Assembly (NCBI RefSeq): GCF_006386545.1
Contig: NZ_SWAR01000025.1
Coordinates: 25,571 to 89,570, forward strand
Source of the DNA: Methylibium rhizosphaerae
Lineage (GTDB): Bacteria > Pseudomonadota > Gammaproteobacteria > Burkholderiales > Burkholderiaceae_C
Direction of reading: 5' to 3'
Length of the DNA: 64,000 bases
Shown one piece after another: positions 35,179 to 44,205 of this stretch; positions within the stretch are counted from its first letter, which is position 1, and every line of letters begins with the position of its first letter. The notes under the pieces were generated by a model. The model was not told where the DNA came from and made no database searches. It saw only the letters and a program-made list of their open reading frames with translations. Made by a program: the position numbers and the translations under genes.

Positions 35179-37757
35179 CCGCGCGCCCCCGCGGCAGCGT
35201 CCGCGCCGCAGCGCCGCAGCGCCTGCTGCACCGTCTCGGGTGTCACGTCGGTGCGGTTCAGGCCGTTGCGGCTGCTCACCTCTTCGAGGATGGGCAGGCT
35301 GCGCCGGTAGCTCGCGCAGGCCGCGGCGCGGTCGGCCCGGGCTTGTGCTGCCGCGAGGCCCCTCCGGTCGGCCCGGGCCTGCAGGGCCTGCCCGAGCAGG
35401 TAGTGGGCCACGCCCTGCTTGTAGCGGGTGTTCATGAAGCTGCGGGACCCTTCCGGCAGGCTCGCGTAGCGATCGATGGCGGCCTGCGCGCTGTCCACCG
35501 CGCCGGCGACGTCTCCATTGGCCAGCAGCGCGCGGCTCAGCGAGCCGGTGACGATGGCGAGTTCGGCGCGCAGCTGCGCGTTGCCCGGGTCCTGTGCGCT
35601 CAGGCCGGCGATGAGGTCCTGGGAGCGGCGGTAGGCGGCGGCGGCTTCGTGCAGGCGCGGCGTGCGCATCAACGCCGCGGCCAGGTTGGCATGGTGGGCC
35701 GCCAGGTTGCGAACCACCCGCGCATCGGTGGGGTGGCGGGCGGCCAGCGGCTCCTGCAGTTGCAGTGCCTGCTGGAACGACTGCACGGCCATGTCCACCG
35801 TCTTCGGCTCGGTGTCCCGGTCGAAGTAGTAGCTGCCTTGCTCGAGGTAGGTGTTGGCGAGCCCGGAGGTGGCGACCTTGTCCTCCGGTGCCTGCGCCAG
35901 CACCGCCCGGTAGATGCGCTGGGCCGTGGCCGAGGCGCTGAAGAAGGCCTGCGGCTTGTCCAGGAAGCGCACGATCTGGCCGAGCTGCGCGTACATCGTG
36001 GCGTGGGTGAGCTGCTGCTCGCGGCTCAAGGGGTTGCGCGATGCCAGGTCATCCATCAGCGCCACCGCCTGCGAGGCCCACTGTTCAGCCTGGGCGTCCT
36101 CGCCCTGGGCGCCCAGCAGGCCGCCCTTGCGCTGGTAGAGCAGGGCCAGGGTTTCCTGCGCACGCAGGCGCACCTCGGGCGGTGCCTTGCTGCCTTCGAG
36201 GGCCTGCTTCGCCAGCGCGATGCCGCGCTCATAGCTGTCGCGAGCGCCGTCGGTGTCGCCGATGTTGGGCGCATACGGCCGGCCCTGGATGTCGCCGATG
36301 TTGCGCAGCCCTTGCGCGATTTCCACCTGCAGCGCCGGGTCGTCCCGGTGCTCGGCATCGAGCTGCTGCAGGTAGGTGAGGCCCGTGCGCACCATCAGCT
36401 GCAAGGCGGCTGTGGTGCCGGGGAGGTCGCGCACGCTGTCGTGCACGTCGGCGATGAAGACGTTGGCCAGCTTGCGGACGCTGGCGAAGTGGTGCTCGGC
36501 CCGCTCGCGCTGCCGGTTGGCCTCGTAGGCCTGGTAGGCCGCGAAGCTCACCCCCGCGACGAGCGCCAGGTTGGCCAGCAGTGCCGCCCCCATGGCGGCC
36601 CGGTGCCGCAGCACGAAGCGCCCGGCGCGGTAGCTCCAGGCGCCGCGGCGGGCCTGCACCGGCAGGCCTTCGAGATGCCGGAACACGTCGTCGGCCAGGG
36701 CCTCGGCGCTCGGGTAGCGATGCTGGGGTTCGTTGCGCAAGGCCATCAGCAGCACGGCATCCAGGTCGCCCTTCAGACGCCTGCGCAGGGCCCGTGCGCC
36801 GGGCTGCACCGACTTCACCGCCTCGCTCGGGCGGGTGGGTTCCGTCTCGACGATGGAGCGCGCGAGCGCATAGGCGTCTGCCGCCGTGCCGGCGTGCGGG
36901 CTGGCGCCGACCAGCAGGCGATACAGCACCACGCCGAGCGAATAGATGTCGGATGCGGGCGTGACCGGTGCGCCGCGCAGCTGTTCGGGGCTTGCATATT
37001 CGGGCGTGAGCGCCCGGTAGACGGTGGCGGTGCGCTCGGCGGCCTGGCCCGACGGCTCGAGCTGCTTGGCGATGCCGAAGTCCACCAGCTTCACGACACC
37101 GTCGGCGGTGACCAGGATGTTCGACGGCTTCAGGTCGCGGTGCACCACCCCCTGGCGGTGGGCATAGTGCACCACCTGGCAGACGGTGCGAAACAGCTGC
37201 AGGCGCTCATCGACGGACAGCTGCAGCCGCTCGCAGTAGGCCACGATGGACTCCCCGTGCACCAGCTCCATCACGAAGTAGGGCAGGCCGGCTTCGGTGA
37301 CGCCGCCGTCCAGCAGCCTGGCGAGGTTGGGGTGGTCCAGGCTGGCGAGGATCTGTCGCTCGGCGCGGAACCGCGCCAGCAGCACCTGCGGCGCCATGTC
37401 GGGCCGCATCAGCTTGAGCGCAGCCTCCTGCTCGTACTGGCCGTCGGCTCGCTCGGCTCGGTACACCTCGCCCATGCCACCGGCGGCAATGAGCGACACC
37501 ACGCGCCACGGCCCGAAGCGCCGTCCCACGGCGCGGCGGCCGGCCAGTGCATCCAGGGCTTCGAGCGCCCGCGCGGCCGGCATGGCGTCGAGGCTGGCGT
37601 CTTCGCAGGCCGAGGCGGCCAGCAGCGACAGCAGTTCGCGCCCGAGCTCCGCGTCGTCTCCGCACAGGCGCAAGGCCGCAGCATTGCGCTCGTGCGGCGG
37701 CAGCTCCAGGCAGTCCGCCAGCAGGCGCTTCACCTGCTGCCAGCGTTGTGGGTCCAT
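35175..37757 (-). CDS. Ser/Thr protein kinase with TPR-like C-terminus (first kinase of ECF operon)
   Basis: This 860-residue PknB-type kinase is transcribed after the ECF sigma gene. The kinase domain at about 82-350 has AAGGMGEVY, Lys115 (AALK), HRDLKPSN (Asp208), DFGIAKQ and YASPEQLRG. A membrane helix lies near 395-415 (LLANLALVAGVSFAAYQAYE). The large C-terminal region has TPR-type helices (LYQRKGGLLGAQGEDAQAEQ, LAAHHANLAAALMRTPRLHE). The start is the ATG at 37757 with GGGAAGG upstream; a longer frame exists but adds a non-family N-terminus. In related loci the kinase phosphorylates the cognate sigma factor; that partner is encoded 126 bases upstream. Confidence 0.94.
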   Translation of the reverse strand: MDPQRWQQVKRLLADCLELPPHERNAAALRLCGDDAELGRELLSLLAASACEDASLDAMPAARALEALDALAGRRAVGRRFGPWRVVSLIAAGGMGEVYRAERADGQYEQEAALKLMRPDMAPQVLLARFRAERQILASLDHPNLARLLDGGVTEAGLPYFVMELVHGESIVAYCERLQLSVDERLQLFRTVCQVVHYAHRQGVVHRDLKPSNILVTADGVVKLVDFGIAKQLEPSGQAAERTATVYRALTPEYASPEQLRGAPVTPASDIYSLGVVLYRLLVGASPHAGTAADAYALARSIVETEPTRPSEAVKSVQPGARALRRRLKGDLDAVLLMALRNEPQHRYPSAEALADDVFRHLEGLPVQARRGAWSYRAGRFVLRHRAAMGAALLANLALVAGVSFAAYQAYEANRQRERAEHHFASVRKLANVFIADVHDSVRDLPGTTAALQLMVRTGLTYLQQLDAEHRDDPALQVEIAQGLRNIGDIQGRPYAPNIGDTDGARDSYERGIALAKQALEGSKAPPEVRLRAQETLALLYQRKGGLLGAQGEDAQAEQWASQAVALMDDLASRNPLSREQQLTHATMYAQLGQIVRFLDKPQAFFSASATAQRIYRAVLAQAPEDKVATSGLANTYLEQGSYYFDRDTEPKTVDMAVQSFQQALQLQEPLAARHPTDARVVRNLAAHHANLAAALMRTPRLHEAAAAYRRSQDLIAGLSAQDPGNAQLRAELAIVTGSLSRALLANGDVAGAVDSAQAAIDRYASLPEGSRSFMNTRYKQGVAHYLLGQALQARADRRGLAAAQARADRAAACASYRRSLPILEEVSSRNGLNRTDVTPETVQQALRRCGADAAAGARG

Positions 37758-37883
37758 GCGTTCGCCTTCCCTGGTTCTTCTGCTGGAAGCGGAAAAGCTC
37801 TGATGCATGGCTCAGCTGTTGCAAGCGGAAACGTTACGCCCGTGTGTCAGGGCCGTTGCGCCGGCCGTGAGGGCCGGGCCGGG

Positions 37884-38549
37884 TCATTCGCCGGCAGGCG
37901 GTACGTGGCCGAGTTCGCGCAACAGCCAGGCGCGCGCCGTGGCCCACTCGCGCTTCACGGTGGCAGGCGAGATCTGCAGGGTCTCGGCGGTTTCCTCGAC
38001 GCTCAGGCCGCCGAAGAAGCGAAGCTCCACCACCCGGCTCTGCTGGGCATCGAGGGTTTCGAGGCGCTTCAAGGCATGGTCGAGCGCAATGAAGTCGAGC
38101 AGCTCGTCGGCGTCGGTCTGCAGCGCGGCAGGCGGCGTGGCAGGGGCTGCCGTGTCGCTGGCTTCCTGCAGCGCATCGAGGCTTTGCACCGGCGCGCCGC
38201 TGCCGCGCTTCTTGGCCAGGCGTGCCCGGGCATGGTCCACCAGGATGTGGCGCATGAGGGTGGAAGCCCAGCCGAAGAAGTGCGCCCGGGATTCCCAGCG
38301 CACCGGCCCCTGCTGGGCCAGGCGGATGAAGGCCTCGTGCACGAGGCCCGTGCCTTCGAGCGTGTGGCCGGTGCGTTCCTGGCGCAGGTGCCTGTGCGCG
38401 AGCCGGCGCAGCTCGTCGTAGACCATCGGCAACAGCCGGTTGAGCGCGGCCTCGTCGCCCTGCGACCAGCTGTGCAGCAGCTGCGTCACGGCACCGGGGG
38501 CACGGGCCCCCGCTGCCGGCGCAAACGATGCGTTGTCCACGGAGCACAT
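37884..38549 (-). CDS. ECF RNA polymerase sigma factor of the kinase-coupled type (Sig-70_X6-like)
   Basis: This 221-residue ECF sigma factor has region 2 at about 22-100 and region 4 at about 150-215 (LDAQQSRVVELRFFGGLSVE, then SPATVKREWATARAWL). In region 2.2 the usual acidic AEDL before VQE is replaced by EGTGLVHEAFIRL, with Thr67 where most ECF factors have an acid. Kinase-coupled ECF groups (for example EcfP/PknT of Vibrio) use threonine phosphorylation here to allow core-polymerase binding. No anti-sigma gene is present; two Ser/Thr kinases follow instead. The start at 38549 (GGGAGG 11-15 bases upstream) gives normal length; an in-frame extension to 38666 looks non-coding. Confidence 0.9.
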   Translation of the reverse strand: MCSVDNASFAPAAGARAPGAVTQLLHSWSQGDEAALNRLLPMVYDELRRLAHRHLRQERTGHTLEGTGLVHEAFIRLAQQGPVRWESRAHFFGWASTLMRHILVDHARARLAKKRGSGAPVQSLDALQEASDTAAPATPPAALQTDADELLDFIALDHALKRLETLDAQQSRVVELRFFGGLSVEETAETLQISPATVKREWATARAWLLRELGHVPPAGE

Positions 38550-38716
38550 CAGCGAACGAACCTCCCTCGAACAGCCAATGCAGCCCTTGCTGCCGCCTTC
38601 GCGCCTGTCGCACCGGCGCGTGGGAGGGGCGATGTTAGTCCGCCGATCGTGAATGGCAAGCGACAAATCGTGAACGTGCGGGACCGGTTTTCGGGCATGT
38701 CAGCGGCGGGTCGACT

Positions 38717-39400
38717 TCACTTCTTGCGCGTGCGGCCGGCAGACGGCTCCGAACTGCCCTGGAGCCCTTCGGACATGCCGATGAGCACGCCGCTCACCAG
38801 GGCCGCATAACTGTCCATCAGCGCCTGCGCGGCACGCGCGCCCATCAGGCGGCTGTCGCGCAGGGCGGTCTGTGCCTGCGTCATCAGTTGCTCCACAGCG
38901 TCGGACGCCTGGGCTCCGGAGACGGTGCCCTTGAGCTGCATCGACTCGAGCACCTGGCTCCACGGCGCCTGCAGCTGCTCGCCGGCGGCCTGTGCCGCCT
39001 TGCTCACGGTGGACACGAACACGTCCTCGAGCTTCTCGAGGTCCTTCAAGGCGCCGCGCAGCCGCTCTTCCTGCAGGCCCACGCCCTGGTCGACGAACTG
39101 CTGCAGCGCGCGGCGGTTGGCCTCGACCGCCTGCAGCAGCGCACCGTCCATGCCGGCGATGGCCTTGGACAGCAGCGCCTCGGGATCCACCGACGGGCTG
39201 ACGTTCTGCAGCACCCCGGTCGACGCGGCCTGGGTCACCGTCTTGAGCACCTTGCGGATGTTCTCGAGCGTCAGCTCGCGCCCCTGCAGCGCCTTCAGGG
39301 TGGCCTCACCCACCGCCTTGCGCAGCGCCTCGCCCTGCTTGGCGCTGGCCTGCGAAAACATGTCGATCAGCGCAGCCTGATCGATACCCGCCTTGATCAT
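38717..39400 (-). CDS. Helical phasin-like hypothetical protein
   Basis: This 227-residue soluble protein is predicted to be almost all helical, with no signal peptide and no cysteines. It has amphipathic stretches such as VEANRRALQQFVDQGVGLQE and LEDVFVSTVSKAAQAAGEQL, and a basic tail (GRTRKK). The pattern resembles phasins and related granule- or membrane-surface proteins, and a DUF6781-like family name comes to mind, but I cannot confirm it. GAGGAGACTC lies 5-10 bases before the ATG at 39400. It is separate from the ECF operon and diverges from the dodecin gene. Confidence 0.6.
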   Translation of the reverse strand: MIKAGIDQAALIDMFSQASAKQGEALRKAVGEATLKALQGRELTLENIRKVLKTVTQAASTGVLQNVSPSVDPEALLSKAIAGMDGALLQAVEANRRALQQFVDQGVGLQEERLRGALKDLEKLEDVFVSTVSKAAQAAGEQLQAPWSQVLESMQLKGTVSGAQASDAVEQLMTQAQTALRDSRLMGARAAQALMDSYAALVSGVLIGMSEGLQGSSEPSAGRTRKK

Positions 39401-39481
39401 GTGAGTCTCCTCGTCGTGGTTGTCGGTTCGTGGGGTGAGACGCTCGAACCCGGCGCATCTTAGTTTTCCGTCAAGCCCGGC

Positions 39482-39525
39482 GCCACCACCCAATGGAGCG
39501 GCCCTGGTGCCAGGGGTGGTGGCGT
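39482..39525. other. Imperfect nested hairpin in the phasin-like/dodecin intergenic region
   Basis: CGCCACCACCC (39482-39492) pairs perfectly with GGGTGGTGGCG (39515-39525). The 22-base loop contains a second hairpin, CCTGG-TG-CCAGG. It lies between divergent genes, so a terminator role is unlikely. It may be a 5-prime leader structure of the dodecin mRNA or an operator. Confidence 0.4.
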
Positions 39526-39591
39526 TGTGGCGGCCGCGGGAAAGGCCTAAGCTGGACCCGCACCTTCCTCCCCACCAGGCTGGAGAACACC

Positions 39592-39798
39592 ATGAGCGAG
39601 CACGTCTACAAGCTGCTGGAACTCACCGGCTCGTCGACCAAGAGCATCGAAGATGCGGTGGAGCGAGCCATTGCAAAGGCCCACCAGACGGTGCGCAACA
39701 TCAACTGGTTCGAGGTGACCGAGACGCGCGGCCACGTGGTGGACGGCAAGGTGGCGCACTGGCAGGTGTCGCTCAAGATCGGCTTCACCCTCGAGTAG
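39592..39798 (+). CDS. Dodecin flavin-storage protein
   Basis: Dodecin is a 12-subunit hollow sphere that binds and protects FAD, FMN and related flavins. The 68-residue product matches the family length and carries the hallmark sequence [20 protein letters not shown]. The flavin-stacking Trp39 sits in NINWFEV, and the [16 protein letters not shown] beta hairpin follows. TGGAGAACACC precedes the ATG. It stands alone as a small monocistronic gene; a short membrane protein gene follows after 38 bases. Confidence 0.93.
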   Translation: MSEHVYKLLELTGSSTKSIEDAVERAIAKAHQTVRNINWFEVTETRGHVVDGKVAHWQVSLKIGFTLE

Positions 39799-39836
39799 CC
39801 GCGCGAGGCTCGTCCGAACCGGGCGGATGCCGGGCC

Positions 39837-40139
39837 ATGCTGCTGTACCGCTACTTCTTCTTCAGCTGGCTGTTCCGCGACGTGAATCGCGGCAACATGT
39901 TCGAGCGCGCCGCCGCCTGGCGCCACAACCAGGAGCAGGCCCGATGGCTGCCGACGTACATGCGCCGCTGGTTCTGGAGCGGCGCAGTGCTTTATGGGGT
40001 GGGCTGGTTCGTGGAACTGGTGCTCGGCGCGCCGGTGCTGTCGGCGTTCTTCTATGTGCCGGGCGCGTTGAGCGTGCCGATGAACGCGGTGATCGTGGTC
40101 ATCTGGCTCGGCCTGCGCATGCTGCCGGCGCCTTTCTAG
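39837..40139 (+). CDS. Small two-helix membrane protein, function unknown
   Basis: This 100-residue protein starts MLLYRYFFFSWLFRDVNRGN. Membrane helices lie at about 48-72 (SGAVLYGVGWFVELVLGAPVL) and 75-97 (VPGALSVPMNAVIVVIWLGL). The short soluble N-terminal part is rich in Arg and aromatic residues (AAWRHNQEQARWLPTYMRRW). No family is recognised with confidence. The ATG at 39837 is chosen because sequence before it looks like the dodecin 3-prime region. It may be co-transcribed with dodecin and converges on the small gene at 40159. Confidence 0.6.
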   Translation: MLLYRYFFFSWLFRDVNRGNMFERAAAWRHNQEQARWLPTYMRRWFWSGAVLYGVGWFVELVLGAPVLSAFFYVPGALSVPMNAVIVVIWLGLRMLPAPF

Positions 40140-40158
40140 ACGGCGCCGCGGGTGCTGC

Positions 40159-40380
40159 TCAGTAGCGCACCAGGCCCTGGTTCGCGGGAACCTCGGGCGG
40201 CTTGGCGAAGGTCGTCCACAGGGCGGCAGCGGCCTCCGGTTCCATGAGGCGCCAGCGCCGCTCACGCCAGAGCTCCAGGGTGAGCTGTGTCACGTCAACG
40301 CCGGCATCGCGAGGCCAGAGCTCGTCGAGCTTCGCTGCGCAGCGGTCGATCCATTCCGTGGCGTCCATGCTGTCCATCAT
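40159..40380 (-). CDS. Small hypothetical protein (73 residues)
   Basis: This 73-residue soluble protein is acidic in the N-terminal half (MDSMDATEWIDRCAAKLDEL), with two Trp-rich segments (LTLELWRERRWRLMEPEAAA) and a Pro-rich end. The codon use is normal for the region, and the reading frame ends 19 bases from the convergent membrane-protein gene. A tandem ATGATG start at 40380 is preferred; the frame extends further upstream but that part has a shadow-like composition. No function is assigned. Confidence 0.5.
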   Translation of the reverse strand: MMDSMDATEWIDRCAAKLDELWPRDAGVDVTQLTLELWRERRWRLMEPEAAAALWTTFAKPPEVPANQGLVRY

Positions 40381-40601
40381 CGGCCGCCCCTGGGCATTGC
40401 AAAAGCCACTGCGACACACCGGACGCAAAAACCGCGCGATTCCCGGCAAGAGTTCTCGGCAGCCAGCGTTCTTTGCGCGACACGTTGCGCCTTCACCTGC
40501 ATGTAACAACCGGAGTGGGCGCCCGGGTCTGGACTAGAGTCGCCATCTGCATGCCTCGCATCAAGGGGCAGCACGGGATGCAGCGGGGGGAGTGAGGGCA
40601 T

Positions 40602-43169
40602 ATGCCTGGAGCAGGGATATCGCATCAACGGCATGCAGCCGAAGGCGTGCCGGATTTCTTGCAGGGGGAGGGCACTGCGAAGGCGTTGATGCGCGGCGCC
40701 GACTGGCATGCCTCGCCGCTGGGCCCGCTGGCCCATTGGCCGCAAAGCCTCAAGACCACGCTCGGCATCCTGCTGCATTCCAAGCATCCGATGCTGCTGC
40801 TGTGGGGGCCGCAGCTGCTGCGCTTCTACAACGACGCCTTCCTGCCGAGCCTGGGACACGAGCGCGAACCGCCGCCCATGGGCCAGCCGGCCGCCGAATC
40901 GTGGCGCGAGATCTGGCCGCTGGTGTGGCCCCAGATCGACGAAGTCATGCGGCACGGCAAGTCCTCCTGGAGCGAAGACCGCCTCGTGCCGATCTCGCGC
41001 AACGGCCGGGTCGAAGACGTCTACTGGAGCTACGGGCCGTCGCCTGTGTTCGACGAAGCCGGCGCGATCGCCGGGACGCTGATCGTCTGCACCGAAACGA
41101 CCGAACGCGTGCTGGCCGACCGCCGCCAGCGGGCCCTGCATCTGGTCGTCGAGGCCACGGTGGGCTGTGCCGACGCGCTCGAGGTGATCCGGCAGGCGGG
41201 CCGCGTGCTCGAAGAGGCGAAGGCCGACATCCCCTTCTCGGTGATCTACGCCGGCCAGGCCGGCGACGCACCTGCGCTGAAGGTTCACGCCAGCGGGCTG
41301 GACGAAGCCTGCGGCCAGCAGGTCGACGCAGCGGTGTGGCGGGCCTTGAGAACGCCAGCTGAGGTGCGCGAGGGCAAGAGCGCCCGTCCGCTCGCAGCGC
41401 GGGGGGTCGACGTCGACCTTCCCGAGGAATCCGGGCTCCCGTCGAGGTCGATGTATGTGGTGAGCGCCACCGGCGGCACAGACCGCAAAGGCGATGCGAT
41501 CGCGTTCGGGCTCAGCCCGAAGCTCCCCTTCGACAACGCCTACCGCAGCTTCCTGGAGCAATTCGCCACCAACCTTGGCCTGGCGCTGGTGCGGGTGCAG
41601 GCAGCGCGGCTGCGCGCCAGCGCGCACAACGAGCGCGACAAGCTCTTGCTCCAGGCTCCGGTGGCCGCCGCGGTGCTGGCGGGTCCGGCGCACGTGTTCC
41701 AGCTGGCCAACAAGCCGTTCTGCGACGTGCTGGGCCGCCATGACGTGGCAGGGCGCCCGTACCTCGAGGCCTTTCCGGAGCAGGCCGGCTCCGCGCTGGT
41801 GCTGGCGATGGACACCGTCTACGCCAGCGGCAGGCGCCACATCACCGGAGAAACGCCGGTGCGGCTGGCGCGCCGCGATGGCGCGGCGCCGGAAGACTGC
41901 TACTTCCGGTTCCACCTGGAGCCGGTACGCAACTCGCTCGGCCGCGTGTTCGGCATGATGGTGATCGCGGTCGACATCACCGAGCAGGTGAGGGCGCGGC
42001 AGGTGCTCGAGCACACCGACCGCGAGCGCGCCCGGATGCTGGCCGAGCTCGAGTCGGCGTCGCGCGCCAAGGACGAGTTCCTCGCCATGCTCGGCCACGA
42101 ACTGCGCAACCCGCTGTCACCCATCGTCATGGCGCTGCAGCTGATGCGGCTGCGCGGCGACACCGGCACCAACCGCGAGCAGGCGATCATCCAGCGGCAG
42201 GTGGACCACCTGATCCGCCTGGTGGACGACCTGCTCGACGTGTCGAAGATCACCCGCGGCAAGGTCGAGCTGCGCTGCGAAGACCTGGAGATCGCCGACG
42301 TGCTGGCCAAGGCCGTCGAGATGGCCAGCGTGCTGCTCGAGCAGCGCAACCACCAGCTGTCCATCGACGTGAGCAGACAGGGGATGCCATGGCGCGGCGA
42401 TGGCGTCCGGCTGGCGCAGGTGGTGGCCAACCTCCTCACCAATGCGGCGCGCTACACGCCGATCGGCGGACACATCGCCTTGAGCGCCTGGCGCGACGCG
42501 AGCGACGTCTTCATCAGCGTCACCGACAACGGCATCGGCATCCCCGCCGACCTGCTGCCTCGCATCTTCGACCTCTTCGTGCAGGGGCATCGCGATGCCG
42601 ACCGCGCGGAAGGCGGCCTCGGCATCGGCCTCGCGCTGGTGAAGAACCTGGTGACGCTGCATGGCGGCACAGTGGATGCGCGCAGCGAAGGACCGGGCCG
42701 CGGCAGCACGTTCACCATCCGACTTCCCGGCACGACCGCGCAGGACCTCGGCCATGCGACGCCTGCCGATGCCCCGGGCAACCCGCTGGCGGCGCAGGTC
42801 CGGGCGAAGCGTGTGCTGGTGGTCGACGACAACCGCGATGCGGGTGACTCACTGGCCGACGTGCTGCGGGCGTTGGGCCACAGCGTCTGCGTGGCCACCG
42901 ATCCGCTGGACGGCCTGGCGCTGGCCGGCGAGTTCGAACCGCAGGTCGCGGTGCTCGACATCGGGCTGCCCGGCATGGACGGCTATGAACTCGCCGGGCG
43001 CATCCGAGCGAGGCTGGGCGCGGCGGGCTGCCGGCTCATCGCATTGACCGGGTACGGGCAGGACCATGATCGCCAGCGCAGCCTGGATGCGGGCTTCGAC
43101 GCCCACCTGGTGAAGCCGGCCGACATGGTGCAGCTGGGCCGGCTGCTCGACGGCCTCGCGGCGTCTTGA
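40602..43169 (+). CDS. Hybrid sensor histidine kinase (PAS-GAF-PAS-HisKA-HATPase-REC)
   Basis: This 855-residue cytoplasmic hybrid kinase has no membrane segment. Its order is a PAS-like domain (about 25-165, with PLGPLAHWPQSLKTTLGILL, common in this PAS type), a GAF-like domain (about 180-340), and a second PAS (about 350-475). The H-box EFLAMLGHELRNPLSPIVMA follows with phospho-His about 499. The ATPase domain has VVANLLTNAARYTP, VTDNGIGIP and GGLGIGLALVKNL. A C-terminal receiver carries the acceptor Asp786 in VAVLDIGLPGMDGYE. GGGGGAG precedes the ATG. It is followed by a hairpin terminator and a GAF protein. The final output partner is unknown. Confidence 0.92.
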   Translation: MPGAGISHQRHAAEGVPDFLQGEGTAKALMRGADWHASPLGPLAHWPQSLKTTLGILLHSKHPMLLLWGPQLLRFYNDAFLPSLGHEREPPPMGQPAAESWREIWPLVWPQIDEVMRHGKSSWSEDRLVPISRNGRVEDVYWSYGPSPVFDEAGAIAGTLIVCTETTERVLADRRQRALHLVVEATVGCADALEVIRQAGRVLEEAKADIPFSVIYAGQAGDAPALKVHASGLDEACGQQVDAAVWRALRTPAEVREGKSARPLAARGVDVDLPEESGLPSRSMYVVSATGGTDRKGDAIAFGLSPKLPFDNAYRSFLEQFATNLGLALVRVQAARLRASAHNERDKLLLQAPVAAAVLAGPAHVFQLANKPFCDVLGRHDVAGRPYLEAFPEQAGSALVLAMDTVYASGRRHITGETPVRLARRDGAAPEDCYFRFHLEPVRNSLGRVFGMMVIAVDITEQVRARQVLEHTDRERARMLAELESASRAKDEFLAMLGHELRNPLSPIVMALQLMRLRGDTGTNREQAIIQRQVDHLIRLVDDLLDVSKITRGKVELRCEDLEIADVLAKAVEMASVLLEQRNHQLSIDVSRQGMPWRGDGVRLAQVVANLLTNAARYTPIGGHIALSAWRDASDVFISVTDNGIGIPADLLPRIFDLFVQGHRDADRAEGGLGIGLALVKNLVTLHGGTVDARSEGPGRGSTFTIRLPGTTAQDLGHATPADAPGNPLAAQVRAKRVLVVDDNRDAGDSLADVLRALGHSVCVATDPLDGLALAGEFEPQVAVLDIGLPGMDGYELAGRIRARLGAAGCRLIALTGYGQDHDRQRSLDAGFDAHLVKPADMVQLGRLLDGLAAS

Positions 43170-43528
43170 GTCGAGGTAGGTAGGTGTCAACGGGTCACAC
43201 CCCGCTGGGTGCGACCCGTTGACGGTGCCGATGCCGCGATGGACGTCCGGAACCAACCCGGTCGTGCCTGGAGGCACTGCGCCCAACCACACCGCACGTC
43301 CGCATCGGCACGAAACTGTGCAGTGCGCACACTCTATGTTTGGCTGCCTTGGCGATAAACGGGCCGATCGCCAATCCAGCGTTGCCGATTCAGCAATGAA
43401 CCCCGGGGCGTGAAAGCGTGACTTGTTTGGCGTGATGTCGCTTGCCGGCAGCTCGGCACTCGGCCGGCTGGCGCCGCTCGAATAGCATCGGCCCGGAGCG
43501 CGCCAACACCACGTCGTCGACGACCACG
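43170..43528. other. 359-base intergenic region with hairpins
   Basis: No gene is seen here. A terminator-like hairpin lies at 43186-43223. A second, interrupted inverted repeat follows: GTGCCGATGC...GGACGT at 43225-43246 and ACGTCC-GCATCGGCAC at 43296-43311. It encloses a small GTGCCT/AGGCAC hairpin. From 43312 to 43528 nothing is recognised except that it must contain the promoter of the following GAF gene. Confidence 0.5.
43186..43223 (+). terminator. Hairpin terminator after the hybrid kinase
   Basis: GTCAACGGGTC (43186-43196) pairs with GACCCGTTGAC (43213-43223), and CACCC pairs with GGGTG inside, across one mismatch. The tetraloop is CGCT. It begins 17 bases after the kinase stop. There is no T-run, so it may only protect or weakly terminate the message. 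Confidence 0.55.
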
Positions 43529-44080
43529 ATGCCGAACAGACAACGAGCCGAAACCTTGCGCACCGCCGTGCGCCAGTTGGGCGCGGGACTGGTGGGCAAG
43601 GACCTTTCGATCCAGACGTTCCGGGCGGGCCTGTGCGAGGCGCTGCAACGCGGCTTCAGCTGCTCGCAGGCGAGCCTCTGGCGCTTCACCGGCGAGCCGG
43701 GCAACCTGGTGCTGCGTTGCGTGGGCATGCATTCCGAGGCGCGCGGCTCGGAGGAGGGAAGGGCCGAGCTGCGCGAGCACGAATTCGACGTGTACTTCAG
43801 CGAGCTGCTCAAGCGGGGCGTCTATGCCAGTTCGGACGTGCTGAGCGACCCCAACCTGCGCGGGCTGGTGGAGCCGTACTTCGTCCCGCACGGCGTGCGG
43901 TCGCTGCTCGATGTGGCATTCCAGGCGAACGGCAAGGCCTTCGGCGTCCTGTGCATCGAGCAGGTCAACGAATGCCGCCGGTGGACGCCTGCGGAACACG
44001 CGCTGGCGCGGCAGGTTGCTGCGCTCATCAGCCTGTCGATCGCGCGGCTGCCGCCCGACTTCGAGTTTCACCAGCGGTAG
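43529..44080 (+). CDS. Stand-alone GAF-domain protein
   Basis: This 183-residue soluble protein consists of one GAF domain (about 30-175), with FCAGLCEAL-like and FSCSQASLWRFTG segments. VRSLLDVAFQANGKAFGVLCIEQ and RRWTPAEHALARQVAALISL form the typical GAF C-terminal helices. No output domain is attached. Such single GAF proteins often bind a small ligand or act with a nearby kinase; the hybrid kinase upstream is on the same strand but separated by 359 bases. The ATG at 43529 is used because upstream in-frame sequence does not resemble the domain. Confidence 0.8.
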   Translation: MPNRQRAETLRTAVRQLGAGLVGKDLSIQTFRAGLCEALQRGFSCSQASLWRFTGEPGNLVLRCVGMHSEARGSEEGRAELREHEFDVYFSELLKRGVYASSDVLSDPNLRGLVEPYFVPHGVRSLLDVAFQANGKAFGVLCIEQVNECRRWTPAEHALARQVAALISLSIARLPPDFEFHQR

Positions 44081-44205
44081 CCGCTCCGAGCTTCGCCGGA
44101 AGGCGTTGCACGCAAACGTAAGGGGGCATTGCCACTTACAGATGCGGGGTCCCCCGGCGCCTAAAGTGCTTCGCAGAGTGGCTGTCACCCAGGGAGACCA
44201 CCATC

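Noticed and set aside
35343..38810. A 1155-residue plus-strand frame opposite the Ser/Thr kinase and sigma genes.
   Set aside because: The minus strand has intact kinase and sigma motifs throughout; the plus frame is Gly/His/Arg/Val-rich with no family features.
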